Shown here piece after piece: positions 17,399 to 25,846 of a stretch of 64,000 bases of DNA. The stretch lies in the NCBI GenBank assembly GCA_038748065.1, contig JBCDJG010000008.1:1-64000 (forward strand). The letters are read 5' to 3'. The notes beneath the pieces were generated by a model, which was not told where the DNA came from, ran no database searches, and was given only the letters and a program-made list of their open reading frames with translations. The position numbers and the translations under genes were made by a program. The first letter of the stretch is position 1. Every line of letters begins with the position of its first letter. This stretch comes from JBCDJG01 sp038748065 (GTDB lineage: Bacteria > Pseudomonadota > Gammaproteobacteria > Pseudomonadales > Halieaceae).

Positions 17399-18016
17399 CT
17401 AGCCGCCGCGCTGAAACAAGCGGCGGCTGCCAAAGCCAGCCAGCGCTGCACCCAGTGCAATCAATAGCCAGGGAGGCAGGGTAGGAACGCCAACGGGACC
17501 ATCGCGGAGACCTTCCCCGGAGACGGGCTCTATGGCGGCTCCAGCGATGTTAAGGTCGAACGCCCCTCGGTCGCCGGAGAAACCGTGGACAAGCAGGTAG
17601 TAGGGTTCATTCGCGTTGCTTGACCAGCTCACGCGTGATTGAAAGTTGCCGCAGGGGGCGTTGAAGTCATCATCGTTGCCAGCAATGCACACCAGCGAGC
17701 CAGGCGAACCGGAAAAGACACTGAGCTTGGTATCGTAGTTGGTCCCGCCGCTGCAGGTATCTGCGGTAATCAGCCCACCCGTGCCAGCGACCTCGTACCA
17801 GACACCACCCGTTGTGATGGGGGTGCCGCAAAATGAGGTGCCCGCGTCGCCATCGTCCGGAGTAGCGCCAACCGTGGTGCCTGTGGTGTTTATCGGGTCG
17901 CCGAACAGGGCGATGGCATTGGCCAGGGTGTCGTTGGCTGGCTGGGCGAGCGTCGCCCGGCTAAAGACAAAAATGCCAAGCACGAACACGAGGGCGCATG
18001 CCCAAAGCCTATTCAT
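17399..18016 (-). CDS. Secreted protein with IPTL-CTERM sorting signal
   Basis: About 205 residues from ATG at 18016; a slightly longer frame lacks a better start. The signal peptide covers residues 1-24 (cleavage near TLAQP). The mature domain (PANDTLANAI, GGVWYEVAGTGG, YDTKLSVFSGSPG, CIAGNDDD) resembles the pre-peptidase C-terminal-like beta sandwich found on secreted proteins. The tail VPTLPPWLLIALG, a hydrophobic stretch and SRR fits the IPTL-CTERM pattern, including the Trp three residues after Leu. That family is handled by exosortase H; no exosortase gene is in this window. Confidence 0.8.
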   Translation of the reverse strand: MNRLWACALVFVLGIFVFSRATLAQPANDTLANAIALFGDPINTTGTTVGATPDDGDAGTSFCGTPITTGGVWYEVAGTGGLITADTCSGGTNYDTKLSVFSGSPGSLVCIAGNDDDFNAPCGNFQSRVSWSSNANEPYYLLVHGFSGDRGAFDLNIAGAAIEPVSGEGLRDGPVGVPTLPPWLLIALGAALAGFGSRRLFQRGG

Positions 18017-18050
18017 AATTTCAGCCCCATCTTCCCCTTGCATACAGTGG

Positions 18051-18455
18051 TTAGAGTACCATCAAAAAGAGCCAATACAGGCAGATACCGAGCTGTACAG
18101 CAAAAAATACCAGGCGCAACTGCACGGCCATCACCGCCGTCGACAGCATGTGGACGACGGACTGCGCCAGTCTGGCGCCAAGCACCACCAGTGCGAGGCC
18201 ATCGGTGACTGCCGTTTGATCAGCGGCAAGCGCCAAGAGCAGCGTGCCACCGACGATCGGGAAAATCTCCACGCAGTTGGCTTGGGCCCGGGTAATGCGC
18301 TGGCCCAACGCTGAAACGTCATCACCGCTGGCACTGAACTCGTTGGCCATTTTTTCACCCTTGGCAACGGCGGCCGAGCGGTAGCCAATCAGCGCGAGTA
18401 GCAACAGGACGGTCCAGGCGATGTAGCCGGCGAGCGCGATGATCGTAGCAGACAT
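18051..18455 (-). CDS. MAPEG-family membrane protein
   Basis: 134 residues, four predicted membrane helices (residues about 4-24, 62-80, 85-105, 112-132). The motif QRITRAQANCVEIFP matches the RxxRAxxNxxE signature of bacterial MAPEG proteins (membrane-associated eicosanoid and glutathione metabolism family). Members use glutathione or have an unknown redox or detoxification role. It lies 34 bases upstream of the IPTL-CTERM gene start on the same strand, but a functional link is not obvious. Confidence 0.85.
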   Translation of the reverse strand: MSATIIALAGYIAWTVLLLLALIGYRSAAVAKGEKMANEFSASGDDVSALGQRITRAQANCVEIFPIVGGTLLLALAADQTAVTDGLALVVLGARLAQSVVHMLSTAVMAVQLRLVFFAVQLGICLYWLFLMVL

Positions 18456-18570
18456 ATTTTTTCCTCAGAGTGCTTCAGCGTCGCCTCGCAATATTGGCCC
18501 GAGGCCAGCGACTTGCATCGCCCCCACTATGCTCTAGATCGGTTCCTGAAATGATGGCGAAGCATGAATA

Positions 18571-19796
18571 TCAAGGAGCTGGTGGAGCGGCACATAGATC
18601 AGTCGTCCCACTACCAGTAGTGTATGACGCGATCACATTGCCATCACAGCTTACCTTGTCCTGGGCAATGAAAGCAGCAGACTCCAGCAGAGAAAACCTA
18701 TTCACGCTGAACGAAGTGTTGGCATTAACGCTCACACTATTTCCTGCAATGTCGAGAGAGGACTGACTGTTAAGCACAACGGCAGTCGGATCAAACGAAA
18801 AAGGGGTACCCAACACTTTCAGAACCGACGATTTCACGCCAGAGAAAGAGGGACCTGTTAAAGTGATGCCAACCCCCCCGTCACTGCACTGTTAAGCGTT
18901 ATGCTCCCATTATCCGCCGTTACGACAGCGTTGATCAAATCAAATTCTTGGGTGCCCTCAACGAAGACCTGCGCGTTCGAGTCACCAACAAACAGAAAGC
19001 TGTTCAACGATCCGTTCTGCAGCTTAAGCACGCTGTTGCCTTCTACAACAGCACCCCCTTCAATGACTAGATCATTCGCGTCACTGCCCGCTGCATCTTG
19101 CGCGAAAAGGCTGCCATCCCGGAGAAACATCCCTATGGTGCCCTTAATAGTGAGATCTTCGCCCGCACTTATGTAGGAATCTTCAGTCAATTCGATACCA
19201 GCAGGCGCCAGATTGTTGTTATCACCAATCTGGCTGGTGCCAGAGATAAAGACCACCGCCTTACTGTTTACCGACATGTCTCTATCAGTGCTGTTCTTGG
19301 CCACTAAGTTATTGAAGAACACCGAGGATGCGCCGACGTTAACGGCTCTTTCGTTGCCAGTCACCGCATCAGCCGTAGCGTCGTTGATAAAAATACTCTG
19401 AGAAAGGGCGATATTGAGCGGGCGCCCCGCTTCTCCCGCTCCATCGGAGATGAACTGCACGGGGCCGTTGATCGTGATGTTCCGCTTACTGAAGATGGTC
19501 ACGCTATTGCACAGGCCAGAGGCATTGATGACCAGCCCATGAGCAGGAGCTGCATCAATCGCATCCTGCAGCGCCTCCGGCGCCTCCAACGTACAATTAG
19601 CCGACACGGTCGCAGTAGTAGAGTTCTCAAGCGAATCCAGGCGCATATTGAGGTCGGAAAAGTTCTGATTCACCTCGTTGGCATCCGCTGCCGTACCGTT
19701 TGAGAAAACGTTAAGTACATCCGCACGTATCGGTAGAGCAACGAGAATCGCGGCTAGCGCGGGCATAAACAGACGGATCGAGTTATTTGTCCTCAC
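18571..19796 (-). pseudogene. Secreted repeat-rich (beta-helix-like) gene broken by a frameshift
   Basis: Two adjoining reading frames belong to one gene. The first, from GTG at 19796 (GAGG upstream; ATG at 19766 is an alternative), has a signal peptide and then repeated short strands with Asn/Asp turns (FISGTSQIG, DLTIKGTIGMFLRDG). It stops at 18858. The second, ending at 18571, continues the same composition. Adding one base to the run of seven G on this strand (plus-strand 18873-18879) fuses them without a stop, giving TGGVGITLTGPSFSGVKSS at the join. The result would be a passenger-like surface protein of about 408 residues. The break could be a real loss, phase variation or a homopolymer sequencing error. 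Confidence 0.7.
18873..18879 (-). repeat. G7 homopolymer at the frameshift site
   Basis: Seven C on the plus strand (G on the coding strand) lie exactly where the reading frame is lost. Eight G would restore it. It is the only change needed to join the two halves of the gene. Confidence 0.85.
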
Positions 19797-20135
19797 TACG
19801 GTTAACCTCGCATTATTGCTATGTTTAGAAAGTAAAGCATAGTTGCCGAACTTGACCAAATGGAAAATCGGGCCACACGCGCGGTTCAGGCGAGCGACGT
19901 CCATCCAATAAGGGGCAGGAGAAATCGCACACTGGCATCAGTCTTCATGAGGCCAAACTCCGTGAACCCTGCCTCACCCAATTAGCGCTTGAGCGATGCG
20001 CGTGCCCAGGACAAAGCATCGGCTCTAGGAGCACAGGTCGATTTTCTATTGCCGTGACCTGCCGGGACGATTAGTCTACTGGATTCGCAAGGGCTATACC
20101 CTACTCGCTGGCCCGACCTGGAGAGCCTTTCACCC

Positions 20136-21485
20136 ATGCCTCAGTATTCGGACCTGACGCTTAAGCGCATTGCTCGCGCGCTAGAGTCTACGCCCACCGC
20201 AGCCTATACAGCGCCCCACGATTACCCACATGGGGCGCCTATCTTCCAGCACAGCCCGCGCCTGGAACGCGAGCGCGTCGACTCTGAGGTAATGCGTCTC
20301 TACCTACACATCCCCTTCTGCAACTACGCCTGTTCCTTCTGCTGCTACGCCAAGCGGGTGGGTGTCGACCGGGATCGGATGGCTCGCTATGTACAAGCTG
20401 TCAAGAAGGAGCTCGAATGGGTGCGTCCGGGGACACGCGTTAATCAGTTCTTCATGGGCGGCGGCACACCCACCGTCCTGCCCGCCGACCTGCTGGATGA
20501 GTTGCTGGCAGCTATTAGGCAGCGCATGCCCTATGACCACAGCGGCGTGCATACAGTCGAAACCTCGCCCGAGTCGATGACGCCCGAGCATCTGGAGGTT
20601 CTGCTGAAGCGCGGCGTGGGCCGCGTCAGCATGGGCATTCAGTCGCTGGAAGACGACGTGCTGGATGCTGTCAAGCGAGGCCACAGCCAGGACCTGGCCG
20701 TCAATACCTGTCGAGCGGTGATCGAGGCAGGCTTTATTATGAATGTTGACCTGATGTACGGACTGCCAGGGCAGTCACACGAAGACTTTGCACGCGACTT
20801 CCAGCGCATCGCCGAGGTTGGCGTACCTGCGGTCACCGCCTACAGCCTGCGTCTGAACGAGATGACGTCGGTGCAGAATACGCTGCAGACACACGAGCGG
20901 TTCGACCTGCAAGGTCTGATGGCGTGGCGCGAAACAGTGAAAGATACGGCAGCGCAGTGGGGCTACACCCAGACCCGCTGGCACACCTTCAAGAAACTCG
21001 ACAGCGTCGCCGCGCGTCACGAACGGCTGCCTATCGCCGGGGACGATATGTCAGGTAACCAGTTGGGCGTGGGCATGAGCGCACGCTCTTCCCTCGGTCA
21101 TACGCTGTACCGCAATCATTCCAAAATGAATACCTACCAGCAGCGGGTGGAAGAAGGACACAGCCCGGTGGAAGAACACATTCCGCTAGGCCCAGAGGAC
21201 CTGCGAACGCAGTTCATCGCCCGCAGCCTCGGAGACGGCAAGGGCCTGGATGCAAATGAGTACACGCGGGTCTTTGGCAGTGAGTTCGATGCCGACTTCA
21301 ATGAGGTGGTCGGACAACTGGGCGAGGCTGAGCTACTGCAGCGCGACGGTGCGATCATCAGCATGACGGAGACCGGTAAACTGATTTACGATCTGGTCAT
21401 GCTCTCCTTTTACCCTGCCCACGCCAAGCGCTGGCTGCGCCAGCGGCTTGAAGGGTACGAGCTGGTGGATATGCGGGCGTCATAA
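20136..21485 (+). CDS. HemN/HemW-like radical SAM protein
   Basis: 449 residues. The radical SAM cluster motif is C62-x3-C66-x2-C69 within HIPFCNYACSFCCYAK. The following FFMGGGTPT and VETSPESMTPE blocks, the later GIQSLEDDVL and the HemN_C-like C-terminus place it in the coproporphyrinogen-oxidase-like family (HemN, HemW, ChuW/HutW and class C methyltransferases). The extra Cys70 and a 60-residue N-terminal lead are unusual. Plain coproporphyrinogen oxidation, heme delivery or a methyl/cyclopropane transfer are all possible. It converges on the five-gene operon, whose stop lies seven bases away. Confidence 0.82.
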   Translation: MPQYSDLTLKRIARALESTPTAAYTAPHDYPHGAPIFQHSPRLERERVDSEVMRLYLHIPFCNYACSFCCYAKRVGVDRDRMARYVQAVKKELEWVRPGTRVNQFFMGGGTPTVLPADLLDELLAAIRQRMPYDHSGVHTVETSPESMTPEHLEVLLKRGVGRVSMGIQSLEDDVLDAVKRGHSQDLAVNTCRAVIEAGFIMNVDLMYGLPGQSHEDFARDFQRIAEVGVPAVTAYSLRLNEMTSVQNTLQTHERFDLQGLMAWRETVKDTAAQWGYTQTRWHTFKKLDSVAARHERLPIAGDDMSGNQLGVGMSARSSLGHTLYRNHSKMNTYQQRVEEGHSPVEEHIPLGPEDLRTQFIARSLGDGKGLDANEYTRVFGSEFDADFNEVVGQLGEAELLQRDGAIISMTETGKLIYDLVMLSFYPAHAKRWLRQRLEGYELVDMRAS

Positions 21486-21492
21486 CCTCGCA

Positions 21493-22683
21493 TCAGGCCT
21501 GACGCCGCGTTTGCTCCATCATCGCTTTGAGGATAGCCGTACTGCGCGCAGCGCCATTCAGGTCGATGTCAGAGAGACGCTTCTCAGGCGGTGAACGCAG
21601 CGCCTTTAATAACAGACCTGCAAGCGCATCGCACCCTTCAGCCGGTTCTGGCACGAGCGTGGCGACGCCGCGCGCATCAAGAAGGTGCGCCCGCGCCAGT
21701 TGGTCAGACATGGCAGTGTTGGGCAGCAGCAAGGCTGGCGTTCTGCAAGAGAGCAAGTCCGCACAGGTGTTGTATCCGGCGCAGCTGATTGAAGCCGCTG
21801 CACCTTCAAGATAGCTGCGAAAGTCCTCGGAGTAGTCGAAGCGCTGAATGCCCGGCGTTTCGGCGGCTCCTTGTTCGCATTGCCCCTCGCCTTGCTCCTC
21901 GCTTTGGTCGAGCCCGCCAAATAGCAAGAGGCGCGCATCCCGAAACTCGCCGTCACGACATATCGTCATCCAGGCCTCTTCCACGCGCTGCGCCAGGCCT
22001 GACCGATCGAGCCCACCGCCAACGCTGGCGACAACGTAAGGGGCGCCGGACATCGTTTCACAAGCCTCCAGGGGTGACGGCGCCACAATACCCGTATGGT
22101 GAACGGGCAGACGAATGTCGCTGGCCCTGGGGAAGCTTGAAGTCAAAGCGCAGAGAGAAGGATCCGCGTGCACAAGCAAGGCATCGAAGTGCTTATGCAG
22201 CCGCTCCAGCACGAGATCCGCGTAACCATCTACCTGCTCATAGCGGGTCGGCGGCGAGATATCCCTTAGTGAGGCCACCACCTTCGCATCCGGGTTCAGG
22301 GCCCTGACCTGCCGCAACATGGGAAGGATTTCCTGTTCCAGCTCCCATTTGCTGAAGGGATAGTGTTCCACGATTACGAGGTCTGGCGTGTTAGCGTTGA
22401 GCCAGGCACCAATGGCCTCAGCACGCATCGATAGCGTCTCGTCCAAGGCAAGGCCAGCAGCAAGGGAACGCAGTTCCCGATCAATCCGCGCTAAACGAGG
22501 GACCGGGACAGTGTCCAGCACATCGGGGAACGGCAGAGGTCTTCCGCCATCCAGCACCGATACCTCAAAATGCCGCGACAACTCGGTACCCAGGCGCTGC
22601 ATGCGTACCGTATGCCCAACACCACTGAGGTGCTGCACATAGATAAAGGCCCGCAAGCTTGCCATGGATGCGTCGGCGGTCAC
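21493..22683 (-). CDS. COG4671-type glycosyltransferase (GT28-like)
   Basis: 396 residues, GTG start at 22683; ATG at 22665 is an alternative. The N-terminus has IYVQHLSGVGHTVRM, the glycine-rich GxGH loop of MurG-like GT28 enzymes. The C-terminal domain has VVASVGGG and ISCAGYNTCADLLSCRTPALLLP, the donor-site block of the same superfamily. It fits the predicted glycosyltransferases of COG4671, whose substrate is not known. It starts nine bases after the Rieske oxygenase stop and is the last gene of the operon. Its role beside catabolic enzymes is unexplained. Confidence 0.82.
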   Translation of the reverse strand: MTADASMASLRAFIYVQHLSGVGHTVRMQRLGTELSRHFEVSVLDGGRPLPFPDVLDTVPVPRLARIDRELRSLAAGLALDETLSMRAEAIGAWLNANTPDLVIVEHYPFSKWELEQEILPMLRQVRALNPDAKVVASLRDISPPTRYEQVDGYADLVLERLHKHFDALLVHADPSLCALTSSFPRASDIRLPVHHTGIVAPSPLEACETMSGAPYVVASVGGGLDRSGLAQRVEEAWMTICRDGEFRDARLLLFGGLDQSEEQGEGQCEQGAAETPGIQRFDYSEDFRSYLEGAAASISCAGYNTCADLLSCRTPALLLPNTAMSDQLARAHLLDARGVATLVPEPAEGCDALAGLLLKALRSPPEKRLSDIDLNGAARSTAILKAMMEQTRRQA

Positions 22684-22692
22684 GTTTGCGGC

Positions 22693-23907
22693 TTACTCAT
22701 CCAGCATAGCGAGCACTTGTTTGCGAATGGGGCTGAAACGCGCATGGCTGATCTCCATGGCCCTGCGCAGGAAATCGCTGTGGCCGCCAAGTTTGTCTGT
22801 CTCTTGTTCGAAGCGAATCTCCACGTTTTCAAGGGGGTTACGTATCACTCCCATTGGATCGCTGCCCGCCTCTACCAGCGCCATCTGCTCCTCCAGCAGC
22901 CTGCGCAATATCACGATTCCGCGATCAGACCCGACCAACATCTCAACCGTGCGATCGGCAATAGCGCCCTGCGTTATCCATGCCATGATATCGCCCCCGT
23001 CGACGAAATCTGTGCGGAAGCTGCCGTCTTCGTTACGCCATGGCACCTCGTACAGCGGCACCTCGGCCTGCGCAGGCGCCCGCGCGCCCTCGGGCGGCAG
23101 ATAGCAGGCATACCAATAGTGCTGTGTCGTTTCATCATCCACAGGTACACGCACCTGGAAGCGATGCTGTCCCTGCGCACCCACACGCAGCGTGAGCGGG
23201 AAAACCAGAGGGTGCCCGACCCGCCAGTCATCGTCGCTCTCCGATCCACCCTCCAGCACTCGGCGCTTGATAATGCCTCGCTCAAAGAGGTCGAAGCCGA
23301 TCTTCGCATGCCTTCTGCCGTAGCCATTGCTTTCACCGCGCTGTGCCGCGAGATGGTGGCCGTGGAGGTATTCCACGTGAACCGGGTCCACGCTGTTCTC
23401 CATAATCTGTAGCCAGTTGCAAGGAAGGTCGGCGCGGCCGATGTCCCGCAGGCAGTTATCCCAGACGTAAAGGTCATAGCGCGGCAGCAGCGGCGCCGGC
23501 GCCTGGCCGAGATAGGCAAACACAAGCCCGCCCAGCTCCTCCACCGGGTAGGCAGTGATCGCTGCTCGCTCGCGCAAGGCCGGCCTGTCGGGCTCCGAGG
23601 GAATGGCGCGGCAGGCGCCTTTTGAGTCGAACACCCAGCCGTGGTATGGACAGGCGATGCCCTGGTTGGAAGCGAGCCCGTAGGCCAATGACGCGCCTCG
23701 ATGCGAGCACTGCCGCGCCACGAGGCCCAGCCTACCGTCGGGCTGCCGAAACAGGGCCAGGTCCTCGCCGAGTAGGCGGACCTCCTTCGCGCTACCGGGT
23801 GCAATTTCAACGCTGGCGGCAATGGGATGCCAGTAGCAGCGCAGCAGTTGGCCCATCGGCGTTCCCGGGCCAACCCGGGTCAGCCGGTCCTGTTGCTCAG
23901 CGCTCAT
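22693..23907 (-). CDS. Rieske non-heme iron oxygenase, alpha subunit
   Basis: 404 residues from ATG at 23907. The [2Fe-2S] Rieske motif is C67-S-H69 ... C86-P-Y-H89. The mononuclear iron site is N171-S-V-D174-P-V-H177 ... H182, with the bridging Asp in the usual place. This is the phthalate-dioxygenase/vanillate-demethylase type, not the Glu-bridged carnitine oxygenase type. These enzymes hydroxylate or demethylate with an FNR-type reductase, and none is adjacent. The fused isochorismatase-ALDH gene ends 25 bases upstream. The product may be an aldehyde for that ALDH. Confidence 0.92.
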   Translation of the reverse strand: MSAEQQDRLTRVGPGTPMGQLLRCYWHPIAASVEIAPGSAKEVRLLGEDLALFRQPDGRLGLVARQCSHRGASLAYGLASNQGIACPYHGWVFDSKGACRAIPSEPDRPALRERAAITAYPVEELGGLVFAYLGQAPAPLLPRYDLYVWDNCLRDIGRADLPCNWLQIMENSVDPVHVEYLHGHHLAAQRGESNGYGRRHAKIGFDLFERGIIKRRVLEGGSESDDDWRVGHPLVFPLTLRVGAQGQHRFQVRVPVDDETTQHYWYACYLPPEGARAPAQAEVPLYEVPWRNEDGSFRTDFVDGGDIMAWITQGAIADRTVEMLVGSDRGIVILRRLLEEQMALVEAGSDPMGVIRNPLENVEIRFEQETDKLGGHSDFLRRAMEISHARFSPIRKQVLAMLDE

Positions 23908-23932
23908 CACGCCGTTCTGATGCCTGCTGCTT

Positions 23933-25840
23933 TCACTTGCCCTGCGTCCTGTAGAGTGTCTTGGGGCGCGCAAAAAACTCGCGATCCCAGGCACCGTGTT
24001 CCGGTGGGCCGATTTGCGAAGCCTTGCGTCCGCCAAACGGCGCGCCGGGATGCAGCGGCAGCCCGCCACCATCGATCACTATGCCAGCGCTGCAGCCCCG
24101 GGCGAACCGCGCATAGAGCGATTCCGCTGATGTGGCGATGCCAGCAAGTAAACCCTGGCGCACGCCATTTACCGCCGCCATGCCCTCGGCGTAGTCATCG
24201 ACCTGCTGCAGCACCGCAATGGGGGCAAAAGACTCTTCCTGCACCAGAGGGTCTTCGCGGCTTAAGCCACCGAGCACTACTGGCCCAAAGTAGCAGTCAG
24301 CACTCGATCTGGAAAACTCACCCGCCACAATATGTCCACCGCGATCCAGGGCAGCCTGCACCAGGCCCGCCGCACGTGCCCGGGCAGCGGGAGAAATCAT
24401 CGGGCCAACCTGGCATGCGGGCGAGGTGGGTGAGCGCAGCTGCAGTGATTCAATGGCCGGCGCTATCGCCGCTACAAAGCGCGCGCACGCACTGCGCACA
24501 ACCACAAAGCGACGAAGGGCCGTACAACGCTGGCCGGCAAAACCGAAGGCGAGCATGGCCCAAACGGGCGCGAGCGACTCAATGTCGGCGTCGTTCATTA
24601 CCAGCAATGCATTATTGCCGCCGAGCTCCGCCTGCAGGGCTTTTCCCTGCGGCAAACAGACTGCGGCCAGGTCCATGCCCGCCTGTTCCGGCCCGGTTAG
24701 CGATACTGCGGCAACATGTGTATCGGCCGCCAGCACTTTGGCCTCTGCCGCGCCCCCATGCACGACTTGAACAAGCGCTTCCGGTAAACCGCATTCGTGC
24801 AAAAGCAACAGCAGTTGTTCAGCGATGCGAGCCGCCTGACTCGCGGGCTTCCAGACCACCCCATTGCCAAGGACCAGGGCGGCAGCCAGTTTTCCAGCAG
24901 CGATCGCCACCGGGTTATTCCAGGGCGTGACCAGCGCAACAACGCCATGGGCCTCATAAACCACTTCGGCGCCCTCTTCGAGACACAGGCTGTCCTCGAG
25001 CTGTGACGCCTCCTGCACGTGACCTACCGCGCGAGCGAGTTCATCTCGTGCCGCCGTGATGGGCTTGCCAATATCGCGCACCATGCGCTCGAGCAGTCCC
25101 TCGCCGCGGTCAGCCAGGGCGCCGGCGAAGCGGGCGAGGAGCTCGCACCGCTCTATTGCCGGCCGCAGCGCCCAGTCGGCGGCAGCTTTCGAAACCAGTT
25201 CGCAGCAAGCCTCAGTTTCGGCTCGCGTGCTCGGCACCACTGAGCTGGCGATGACGCCCGGGGCATCCGGGCAATCATGAGAGATAGTTGCAGGGCTCGA
25301 CCCCATCAGTTCTGCGCTGCTTGCAAGCGTGGCAACGCGCCCATCAAGATATCGCAGCGAAATACCCGCGTGTAACGCATCGTTAGAGCCAAGCCCGTCG
25401 CTCACCAATACGACTCGATAGCCGCGCTCATAGGCGTCCATGGCAGTAGAGCGAACGCAGCTTTGCGTATACAGGCCGGCAATCCACAGCGCATCGATGT
25501 CAAGGCTGCGTAACTGGGAGTCCAGCTGTGCATTACCGAAGCCGCTGAAATAGCGCTTGTTGAATACAGCTTCACCCGCTTGTTCTGCGAAAGCAGGATG
25601 AGGCATGGCCCCCTCTGATCCAGCGATGCACTCGCGCACGTCCTCGCGTTGCCAATGGGGCATGCGATTGTCAGGTGAAAGAGTCGCCTCGGTCCGCACA
25701 TGCAGCACAGGGATTCCCGCGGCGCGGGCGTACGCGAGCAGGGGCGAGAGGGTTTGCTGCAGCGCCTCGATCGACGGCATGAGGCCGGGCCTGCGTATAA
25801 AATCCCATTGCAGGTCGACAAGAAGCAGAGCCTGCGACAC
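23933..25840 (-). CDS. Fused isochorismatase-like hydrolase and aldehyde dehydrogenase
   Basis: 635 residues, GTG start. Residues 1-180 form a cysteine-hydrolase (isochorismatase-like) domain with a complete catalytic triad: D9 (LLVDLQWDF), K95 (FNKRYFSGF) and C128 (LYTQSCVRST). Residues 195-635 are an NAD(P)-dependent aldehyde dehydrogenase with PWNNP (N308), WKPAS (K331), ELGGNN (E406) and GQRCT (C439). All key residues of both halves are present, so a bifunctional enzyme is likely: amide hydrolysis, perhaps releasing an aldehyde or amine, and aldehyde oxidation. It starts six bases after the IPMDH-like gene. This fusion is not one I recognise from characterised pathways. Confidence 0.9.
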   Translation of the reverse strand: MSQALLLVDLQWDFIRRPGLMPSIEALQQTLSPLLAYARAAGIPVLHVRTEATLSPDNRMPHWQREDVRECIAGSEGAMPHPAFAEQAGEAVFNKRYFSGFGNAQLDSQLRSLDIDALWIAGLYTQSCVRSTAMDAYERGYRVVLVSDGLGSNDALHAGISLRYLDGRVATLASSAELMGSSPATISHDCPDAPGVIASSVVPSTRAETEACCELVSKAAADWALRPAIERCELLARFAGALADRGEGLLERMVRDIGKPITAARDELARAVGHVQEASQLEDSLCLEEGAEVVYEAHGVVALVTPWNNPVAIAAGKLAAALVLGNGVVWKPASQAARIAEQLLLLLHECGLPEALVQVVHGGAAEAKVLAADTHVAAVSLTGPEQAGMDLAAVCLPQGKALQAELGGNNALLVMNDADIESLAPVWAMLAFGFAGQRCTALRRFVVVRSACARFVAAIAPAIESLQLRSPTSPACQVGPMISPAARARAAGLVQAALDRGGHIVAGEFSRSSADCYFGPVVLGGLSREDPLVQEESFAPIAVLQQVDDYAEGMAAVNGVRQGLLAGIATSAESLYARFARGCSAGIVIDGGGLPLHPGAPFGGRKASQIGPPEHGAWDREFFARPKTLYRTQGK

Positions 25841-25846
25841 GGTAAC

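Noticed and set aside
22570..23412. A 280-codon plus-strand open frame
   Set aside because: Antisense to the Rieske oxygenase and glycosyltransferase genes, with no family-like motif.
23827..24930. A long plus-strand open frame of 367 codons
   Set aside because: It lies antisense to the Rieske oxygenase and the ALDH fusion, both with complete catalytic motifs. Its composition (very rich in Arg, Pro, Ala and Gln) is typical of a shadow frame in GC-rich coding DNA.
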